Assembly: GCA_035601815.1 (NCBI GenBank)
Contig: DATNNN010000151.1
Coordinates: forward strand, 1-8,607
Origin: DATNNN01 sp035601815
GTDB lineage: Bacteria > Pseudomonadota > Alphaproteobacteria > Rhizobiales > Xanthobacteraceae
Length of the DNA: 8,607 nt
Direction of reading: 5' to 3'
Part shown: positions 1-5,767 of the stretch, one piece after another
How positions within the stretch are numbered: the stretch's first letter is position 1
Layout of the letters: every line of letters starts with the position of its first letter
Position numbers and translations under genes: made by a program
Notes under the pieces: generated by a model
The model's database searches: none
The model's input: only the letters and a program-made list of their open reading frames with translations
What the model was told of the DNA's origin: nothing

Positions 1-1
1 C

Positions 2-268
2 ACCGCGACGCTGCCCCAGGCGCTGTTCATGTCCGCCGGCGGCTATCACCATCACGTCGGATCGAACACCTGGGATTCCCGCAACGCCCCGCCCGCCCCC
101 GCGGGCATGGCCGGCCTCGTCGAATTCAACGTCGATCTGCCCGGCAAGGCCGACCTTGCCGCCGCCAAGGGGCGCCTTGCGGCCGCCGGCATCAACACTG
201 AAGCCGACGGCGACGGATTGCGCGTGCGCGATCCGGGAAACAACGAACTCCGGCTGCGGGCCGCCTAG
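2..268 (+). CDS. VOC-family (CatE-like) dioxygenase-fold protein, C-terminal part
   Basis: The reading frame enters from the left edge; 88 residues and a TAG stop are visible and the true start lies outside the window. The visible part contains ALFMSAGGYHHHVGSNTW (residues 7-24 of the fragment), a hallmark of the CatE/COG2514 branch of the vicinal oxygen chelate superfamily (glyoxalase, bleomycin-resistance and extradiol dioxygenase fold). It then has the beta-alpha-beta half GLVEFNVDLPG and ends in a DPGNNELRL strand. In this family, metal ligands come from His residues and a C-terminal Glu; the HHH cluster and the Glu in NNELRL are plausible ligands, but this is inference. Full-length relatives have two such modules, so most of the protein is missing here. 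A ring-cleavage or other role cannot be assigned from this fragment. It converges on serA and shares the CTAG at its end with it, leaving no intergenic space. Confidence 0.75.
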   Translation, partial: TATLPQALFMSAGGYHHHVGSNTWDSRNAPPAPAGMAGLVEFNVDLPGKADLAAAKGRLAAAGINTEADGDGLRVRDPGNNELRLRAA

Positions 269-1845
269 AACCTGAGCGGCTTTGCCTGCTGCACGTGCGG
301 AATCTTCAACACCTGGGCGAGCACCTCGGGCGGGATCGCGCCGTCGATCTCGATCAGCGCGATCGCATTCGCTCCCGCCGCCTCGCGGCCCACGTGGAAA
401 GTCGCGATGTTGATCCCGGCGTCGCCGAGCAGCGTGCCGAGCCTGCCGATGAAGCCCGGCTTGTCCTCGTTGGTGACGTAGATCATCGACGGGCCGAACT
501 CCGCGTCCATGCGGATGCCCTTGATGTCGACGATGCGAGGCCGGCCGTCGGCATAAACGGTGCCGGAGACCGAGCGCTCCATGCGCTCGGTGACCACGGT
601 GAGCGTGATCAGGTTCTCGTAGTCGCCCTCGGCCTCGCGTGTCATCTCCTCCACCACGATGCCGCGCTCGCGCGCCACGATCGGCGCCGAGACGACGTTC
701 ACGTCCTGCAGCATCGGCCGCAGTAGGCCGGCCACGGCCGCCGAGGTGAGCGCCTTGGTCTTCATCTGGGCGACGGCGCCCTCGTAGCTGATGCGCACTT
801 TGTTGACGCCAGTTTCGGTCAGCTGGCCGGCAAACGAGCCGAGCTTTTCGGCGAGCGCGATGAAGGGCTTGAGCTTCGGCGCCTCTTCGGCGGTGATCGA
901 CGGGAAGTTGACGGCGTTCATGATCGCGCCGCGCAGGAGATAGTCCGCCATCTGCTCGGCGATCTGCAGCGCCACGTTCTCCTGCGCCTCCGTGGTCGCC
1001 GCACCCAGATGCGGGGTCGCCACCACGTTGGGATGGCCGAACAGCGGGTTGTCGGTCGCGGGCTCGGCGGAAAATACGTCAAACGCGGCGCCCGCCACCT
1101 GGCCGGAATCGAGCGCCGCACGCAGCGCCTTCTCGTCGACGAGACCACCGCGCGCGCAATTGATGATACGCACGCCCTTCTTGGCCTTGGCGAGGTTCTC
1201 GGCCCCGAGGATGTTCCTGGTCTTGTCGGTGACCGGCGTGTGCAGGCTGATGAAATCGGCGCGCGCCAACAGCTCGTCGAACTCGACCTTCTCGACCCCG
1301 AGATCGGCCGCCCGCTCGGGCGACAGATAGGGGTCGTAGGCGATGACCTTCATGTGCAGGCCGAGCGCACGGTCGGCGACGATCGAGCCGATATTGCCGC
1401 AGCCGATGATGCCGAGCGTCTTGGCGGTGAGCTCGACGCCGAGGAAGCGGTTCTTCTCCCACTTGCCGGCCTGGGTCGAGACGTCGGCCTGCGGAATTTG
1501 CCGCGCCAGCGCGAACAGGAGCGCCACCGCGTGCTCGGCCGTCGTGATCGAGTTGCCGAAAGGTGTGTTCATCACGATGATGCCCTTGGCGGTGGCCACC
1601 GGCACGTCGATGTTGTCGACGCCGATGCCGGCGCGGCCGATCACCTTGAGCTTGCCCGCCGCAGCGATCACTTTCTCCGTGACTTTGGTGGCCGAGCGCA
1701 CGGCAAGCCCGTCGTATTGGCCGATGATGGCGATGAGCTGGTCGCGCTCAAGGCCGGTTTTCACGTCGGTCTCGATGCCGCGGTCCTTGAAGATCTGGAC
1801 CGCCGTGGGCGACAGCTTGTCGGCGATGAGTACCCGCGATGCCAT
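265..1845 (-). CDS. serA: D-3-phosphoglycerate dehydrogenase
   Basis: Oxidises 3-phosphoglycerate to 3-phosphohydroxypyruvate with NAD+, the first committed step of serine synthesis in the cytoplasm. The product is 526 residues from MASRVLIADK. Seen in order: an N-terminal substrate-binding half (about 1-95), a Rossmann NAD-binding domain with GCGNIG at 148-153 and an acidic residue after the next strand (YDPYL, Asp171), catalytic Arg232 (CARGGLVDE), Glu261 (SAEPATDNP) and His279 (TPHLGAATTEAQ), a long intervening domain (about 315-450), and a C-terminal ACT domain (about 454-526, DKPGFIGRLGTLLGDAGIN). This is the long, ACT-containing class, where serine feedback control is known in some members but cannot be shown here. 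Start: an ATG at 1851 overlaps the serC stop as ATGA, and a second ATG at 1845 lies just past that stop. AAGG at 1859-1856 sits 10 nt before the 1845 start and 4 nt before the 1851 start, so I chose 1845; the difference is two residues. It is the second gene of the serC-serA operon and probably translationally coupled. Confidence 0.96.
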   Translation of the reverse strand: MASRVLIADKLSPTAVQIFKDRGIETDVKTGLERDQLIAIIGQYDGLAVRSATKVTEKVIAAAGKLKVIGRAGIGVDNIDVPVATAKGIIVMNTPFGNSITTAEHAVALLFALARQIPQADVSTQAGKWEKNRFLGVELTAKTLGIIGCGNIGSIVADRALGLHMKVIAYDPYLSPERAADLGVEKVEFDELLARADFISLHTPVTDKTRNILGAENLAKAKKGVRIINCARGGLVDEKALRAALDSGQVAGAAFDVFSAEPATDNPLFGHPNVVATPHLGAATTEAQENVALQIAEQMADYLLRGAIMNAVNFPSITAEEAPKLKPFIALAEKLGSFAGQLTETGVNKVRISYEGAVAQMKTKALTSAAVAGLLRPMLQDVNVVSAPIVARERGIVVEEMTREAEGDYENLITLTVVTERMERSVSGTVYADGRPRIVDIKGIRMDAEFGPSMIYVTNEDKPGFIGRLGTLLGDAGINIATFHVGREAAGANAIALIEIDGAIPPEVLAQVLKIPHVQQAKPLRF

Positions 1846-1847
1846 GG

Positions 1848-3017
1848 TCATGCCGCCTTGGCCAGCGCCGACTTGGCTTCGGCGAACGCCCAATCGAGCC
1901 AGGGGAACAGCGCTTCGAGGTCGCTGGATTCGATCGTCGCCCCACACCAGATGCGAAGCCCGGGCGGCGCGTCGCGGTAGTAGGCGATGTCGTAGGCGAC
2001 GCCTTCCTTGTCGAGGATGCCGGCGAGCGACTTGGCGAACGCTCCTTGCGCGTCTGGCGAAAGCGCGCGGACCGCGGGGTCGGCAATTTCCAGGCACACC
2101 GAGGTATTGGAGCGGATCGCTTCCTGCTTGGGCAGGAATTCCACCCACGGCGTGTGCGCCACCCACGCCGCCATCAGCGCTAGATTCCTGTCGGCGCGCG
2201 CGATCAGTTTCGGCAAGCCGCCGATCGCCTTCGCCCAGCCGAGGGCGTCGAGATAGTCCTCGACGCATAGCATCGACGGCGTATTGATGGTTTCGCCCTC
2301 GAAGATGCCCTCGTTGAGCTTGCCGCCCTTGGTCATGCGGAAGATCTTCGGCAGCGGCCACGCCGGCGTGTAGCTCTCGAGCCGGACCACCGCCCGTGGG
2401 CTCAGGATCAGCATGCCGTGCGCCGCCTCGCCGCCGAGCGCCTTCTGCCAGGAGAAGGTCACCACATCGAGCTTGTCGAAGGGCAGCGCCTGGGCGAACG
2501 CCGCCGAGGTGGCGTCGCAGATGGTGAGGCCCTGGCGGTCGGCCGCGATCCAGTCGCCGTTCGGCAGGCGCGCGCCCGAGGTGGTGCCGTTCCAGGTGAA
2601 CACCACGTCGCGGGAGAAATCGACCTCGGCGAGGTCGGGAAGCTCGCCGTAAGGCGCCTTCAACACACGCGCGTCCTTGAGCTTGAGCTGCTTGACCACA
2701 TCGGTGACCCAGCCCTCGCCGAAGCTCTCCCAGGCGAGGAGATCGACGCCGCGGGCGCCGAGCATGGACCACAGCGCCATCTCGACGGCGCCGGTGTCGG
2801 AAGCGGGAACGATGCCGATGCGGAAGTCCGCCGGCACCTGCAGCACCTCGCGCGTGAGCTCGATCGCGCGCTTGAGCTTAACGCGCCCGGGTTTCGCCCG
2901 GTGCGAGCGGCCGACGAGTGCGTCCTTGAGGGCTTCGCGGGTCCAGCCCGGCCGTTTGGCGCAGGGGCCGGAAGAAAAATGCGGCACGCGCGGCCGCAAA
3001 GCGGGCTTAGTCGTCAT
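1848..3017 (-). CDS. serC: Phosphoserine aminotransferase (alphaproteobacterial type)
   Basis: PLP enzyme that converts 3-phosphohydroxypyruvate and glutamate to O-phosphoserine and 2-oxoglutarate, the second step of serine synthesis; the same enzyme commonly serves the DXP-dependent vitamin B6 pathway. The product is 389 residues, in line with the alphaproteobacterial subfamily and longer than the roughly 360-residue enterobacterial form. Visible features: an N-terminal PHFSSGPCAKRPGW substrate-loop region (12-25), PASDTGAVEMALW (71-83), the Trp of WNGTTSGAR (142-150), ICDATSAAF with Asp168 expected to contact the pyridine nitrogen, and the Schiff-base lysine Lys192 in TFSWQKALGGEAAHG. It keeps the fold-type I order of motifs with no breaks. 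The ATG at 3017 is preceded by GGAAGGG at 3030-3024 with a 6-nt gap, which settles the start. It is the first gene of the serC-serA operon; its TGA (1850-1848) lies within 2-4 bases of the serA start. A leader hairpin overlaps its ribosome binding site. Confidence 0.96.
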   Translation of the reverse strand: MTTKPALRPRVPHFSSGPCAKRPGWTREALKDALVGRSHRAKPGRVKLKRAIELTREVLQVPADFRIGIVPASDTGAVEMALWSMLGARGVDLLAWESFGEGWVTDVVKQLKLKDARVLKAPYGELPDLAEVDFSRDVVFTWNGTTSGARLPNGDWIAADRQGLTICDATSAAFAQALPFDKLDVVTFSWQKALGGEAAHGMLILSPRAVVRLESYTPAWPLPKIFRMTKGGKLNEGIFEGETINTPSMLCVEDYLDALGWAKAIGGLPKLIARADRNLALMAAWVAHTPWVEFLPKQEAIRSNTSVCLEIADPAVRALSPDAQGAFAKSLAGILDKEGVAYDIAYYRDAPPGLRIWCGATIESSDLEALFPWLDWAFAEAKSALAKAA

Positions 3018-3066
3018 GATCTACCCTTCCAGATAGTCGCCCCTCGTTGGGGAGGGGTGTCCCGGA
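3018..3066 (-). promoter_or_regulatory. serC leader RNA (two-hairpin 5' UTR over the ribosome binding site)
   Basis: Read on the minus strand, the 5' UTR of serC forms two adjacent hairpins. The first has a perfect 6-bp stem, CCCCTC (3057-3052) with GAGGGG (3045-3040), and a 6-nt loop. After CGA comes the second: CTATC (3036-3032) with GGTAG (3025-3021), five pairs including one G-U, and loop TGGAAG. The Shine-Dalgarno GGAAGGG (3030-3024) is split between the loop and the 3' arm, so folding would limit ribosome access. A conserved serC leader motif upstream of alphaproteobacterial serC-serA operons, whose last stem overlaps the ribosome binding site, has been described (Corbino and co-workers; Rfam family as I recall). 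Arrangement and position agree with it. The signal it senses is not known to me. The 5' boundary is inferred from the predicted promoter. Confidence 0.75.
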
Positions 3067-3071
3067 AGCGG

Positions 3072-3100
3072 GCATACGCGACGACGGTCGGCGGAGTCAA
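3072..3100 (-). promoter_or_regulatory. Candidate sigma-70-type promoter of serC-serA
   Basis: On the minus strand, TTGACT (3100-3095) matches the -35 consensus at five of six positions, followed by a 17-nt spacer and a weaker -10 candidate, GTATGC (3077-3072). Transcription would begin near 3066-3065, just ahead of the serC leader hairpins, giving a 5' UTR of about 50 nt. It lies between the terminator of the outer membrane protein gene and the leader, where a promoter is needed. The -10 is poor, as is common in GC-rich alphaproteobacteria. Confidence 0.5.
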
Positions 3101-3124
3101 CCTCGGCGAAAGCCGGAGGCCGCC

Positions 3125-3157
3125 AAAAGCAAAACGGCGCGGCTTTCGCCGCGCCGT
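3125..3157 (-). terminator. Intrinsic terminator of the outer membrane protein gene
   Basis: On the minus strand a perfect 10-bp GC-rich stem, ACGGCGCGGC (3157-3148) with GCCGCGCCGT (3143-3134), is closed by a GAAA tetraloop and followed by TTT-GC-TTTT (3133-3125). It begins 20 bp after the TGA of the upstream gene and lies ahead of the serC promoter. It should insulate serC-serA from transcription coming from the outer membrane protein gene. Confidence 0.88.
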
Positions 3158-3177
3158 CTATTTGGAAAAGGAAGCGC

Positions 3178-3972
3178 TCAGTACTTGCGGATCGGCGGCG
3201 GGCCGTATTCGCCGCCCGACAGCGCCCAACGCATGCCGAGCTTCAGGTCATGCGAGTAGATGCCTTTGAAGATCATCGGATTGTTCAGGACCGGGTTGGT
3301 GCCGTTGAGGTTCAACATGTCCTGCGTCTGCGCGTCGCCGAGCCAGACATAGCGATAGGCGAGCTCGACCGTGAAGGCAGGCGTCACGCGGTAGGCGAGA
3401 CCGGCGTGCAGCGCCCAGGCGAAGTTCGTCTTGGTGGCCGGGCCCGCCCAGCCGCCGCCACCGGCGATCACGTTGGTGTCGCGGAAATGGTCGATGCGGT
3501 TGATGGCGAAGCCGGCGCCGGCGCCGACGAACGGTGTGATGCCGTACCAGGTGCCCAGATCGGCGTAGGCGTTAGCCAGGAACAACCACTCGGACTTGGT
3601 GCCGCGATAGTCGTTGGTGAAGACCGCGCCGCCGAGCGTGTATGTGTCGAGCGCGCTGAAGCCCACTTTACCGCGATACTCGCCGGTGAGGTCGAAACGC
3701 AGCCAGCTATTGTACTGGTACCCGACGCCTAGACCAAAGAGCGGTCCGCTTTCGAAGCCGCCCTTGTCGAGGAAGGAGAATCCCGGCGCCCCGGCGAAGG
3801 AGATGTTCTCGAGGCGGCGGAATTGCTGGTTGGTCATGCCGATGTCGCCGCGCAGGTACCAGCCGCCGAATTCCACATAGGCAGGCGGCAGCGGCAGATC
3901 GGCTGCAAGGGCCGTGAGCGGCAACGCGACCGTCACGGCCGCAGCAAGCGCGACGGACTTAAGGGTGCTCAT
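3178..3972 (-). CDS. Exported outer membrane beta-barrel protein (Omp25/Omp31-like)
   Basis: Predicted 264-residue outer membrane protein. The N-terminus has Lys5, a hydrophobic stretch (about 7-20) and an ALA-AD signal peptidase I site after residue 23; the mature chain starts ADLPLPPAY, a frequent start in Hyphomicrobiales outer membrane proteins. The rest shows alternating, aromatic-rich segments that fit about eight strands: near 37-47, 77-88, 90-101, 128-140, 142-156, 183-195, 198-211 and 241-250. This is the size and pattern of the Omp25/Omp31 and opacity-type small barrels, which are structural or adhesive envelope proteins; no specific function can be assigned. The final strand (DLKLGMRWAL) is followed by a 13-residue Gly/Pro-rich tail ending in Tyr. 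Start: an ATG at 4014 would add 14 charged residues before the signal peptide, while the ATG at 3972 has AAGGA 7 nt upstream and begins directly at the signal peptide. The gene is monocistronic, with its own terminator and a 212-bp upstream region. Confidence 0.87.
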   Translation of the reverse strand: MSTLKSVALAAAVTVALPLTALAADLPLPPAYVEFGGWYLRGDIGMTNQQFRRLENISFAGAPGFSFLDKGGFESGPLFGLGVGYQYNSWLRFDLTGEYRGKVGFSALDTYTLGGAVFTNDYRGTKSEWLFLANAYADLGTWYGITPFVGAGAGFAINRIDHFRDTNVIAGGGGWAGPATKTNFAWALHAGLAYRVTPAFTVELAYRYVWLGDAQTQDMLNLNGTNPVLNNPMIFKGIYSHDLKLGMRWALSGGEYGPPPIRKY

Positions 3973-3979
3973 CTTCCGT

Positions 3980-3986
3980 TCCTTCC
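3980..3986 (-). promoter_or_regulatory. Ribosome binding site that fixes the outer membrane protein start
   Basis: GGAAGGA on the minus strand, with its AAGGA core 7 nt before the ATG at 3972. It is a strong Shine-Dalgarno and supports the internal start over the upstream ATG at 4014, which would put this site inside the coding region. Confidence 0.8.
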
Positions 3987-4012
3987 GTTCTGGCCCGCGC
4001 GCGCATGCGCAC

Positions 4013-4035
4013 ACCGAAGCCGGGTTACCGAAGCC
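4013..4035. repeat. 9-bp direct repeat ACCGAAGCC in the outer membrane protein gene leader
   Basis: ACCGAAGCC occurs at 4013-4021 and again at 4027-4035, a 14-bp period. It lies 40-65 bp upstream of the ATG of the outer membrane protein gene, so it may be in the 5' UTR or promoter. A perfect 10-bp palindrome, GCGCATGCGC (4001-4010), is adjacent. No function recognised. Confidence 0.45.
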
Positions 4036-4055
4036 TGGAAGATCGCAGCGAATGT

Positions 4056-4071
4056 TTAATGGGCACTTAAC
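4056..4071 (+). promoter_or_regulatory. Candidate CtrA box (TTAA-N7-TTAAC), promoter-proximal
   Basis: TTAA at 4056-4059, seven bases, then TTAAC at 4067-4071: an exact match to the TTAA-N7-TTAAC consensus of the alphaproteobacterial cell-cycle regulator CtrA. Further half-sites follow at once: TTAACG (4073-4078) and TTAACC (4080-4085). The box is 84 bp upstream of the outer membrane protein ATG, a plausible promoter position. CtrA control of outer membrane proteins is known in Brucella and Caulobacter. Binding here is inference. Confidence 0.5.
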
Positions 4072-4145
4072 CTTAACGCTTAACCACGTTGGGTTTCGCG
4101 CGCCGTCCGCAGAAATACAGGCCTCGCCGCTACAACCTCGCGGCG

Positions 4146-4166
4146 GTTGGTTAACAGTTGGTTAAC
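4146..4166 (+). promoter_or_regulatory. Tandem GTTGGTTAAC repeat forming a second candidate CtrA box
   Basis: GTTGGTTAAC occurs twice (4146-4155, 4157-4166) with one base between, an 11-bp period close to one helical turn. The two copies place TTAA at 4151 and 4162, exactly seven bases apart, and the second continues as TTAAC, so the full CtrA consensus is met. Each copy also carries a GTTAAC palindrome. It lies 19 bp past the glmM stop and about 175 bp upstream of the outer membrane protein ATG. A dimeric regulator binding one face of the helix is the simplest reading; which regulator is not proven. Confidence 0.5.
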
Positions 4167-4184
4167 TTGCGCGAGAACTCGGTT

Positions 4185-5528
<1,344 letters not shown>

Positions 5529-5767
5529 GGCTTTCAGCCGATTCCCCGCCCGCCGTGCAGATGTACCCAATGTAGTGCCATTGCCGCCCCAATAGGGTCA
5601 AAAATTGTAAGCGATGTTAACGCAACAATCGCCTGAATCCTGCCCGTCCCGGCGCGGCGTGGGTGTGCAGAAAATAGGGTTACCGCGCCGTCTGGTTCGC
5701 CGGCCCTCCAGGCGATACTATCAAAAGCTGCGGATAACCACCGTAGCGGGGAGTTTCACAGAGCGTC
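5529..5767. promoter_or_regulatory. Divergent intergenic region between glmM and the TPR gene
   Basis: No gene is supported in these 239 bp; they must carry the promoters of both neighbours. For glmM (minus strand) a TTGACC -35 candidate lies at 5601-5596, in a locally AT-rich stretch (5598-5632), with only poor -10 options about 17-20 nt downstream. For the TPR gene (plus strand) GATACT at 5714-5719 is a reasonable -10 without a convincing -35. GGGGAG at 5748-5753 could serve as its Shine-Dalgarno but lies 14 nt before the ATG, which is long. Specific promoter elements here are tentative. Confidence 0.4.

Noticed and set aside
1009..1980. 323-codon plus-strand frame across serA
   Set aside because: Antisense shadow of serA, which has all catalytic residues and domains intact.
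1852..2772. N-terminal extension of serA through serC to an ATG at 2772
   Set aside because: The serA frame happens to stay open inside serC, but the extra roughly 300 residues are an out-of-frame reading of serC, Arg-rich and unlike any SerA. The family start is at MASRVLIADK.
3973..4014. Longer N-terminus for the outer membrane protein (ATG at 4014)
   Set aside because: It would place a charged 14-residue segment before the signal peptide and put the strong AAGGA ribosome binding site inside the coding sequence.
4125..4145. Hairpin CGCCGC/GCGGCG as the glmM terminator
   Set aside because: On the minus strand the 6-bp stem has a 9-nt loop and no T-tract follows closely; it is too weak to call and overlaps the repeat region.
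5540..5639. Two GANTC sites (5540-5544, 5635-5639) as CcrM-methylation control of glmM or the TPR gene
   Set aside because: Two isolated pentamers about 95 bp apart are compatible with chance and have no clear relation to a promoter.
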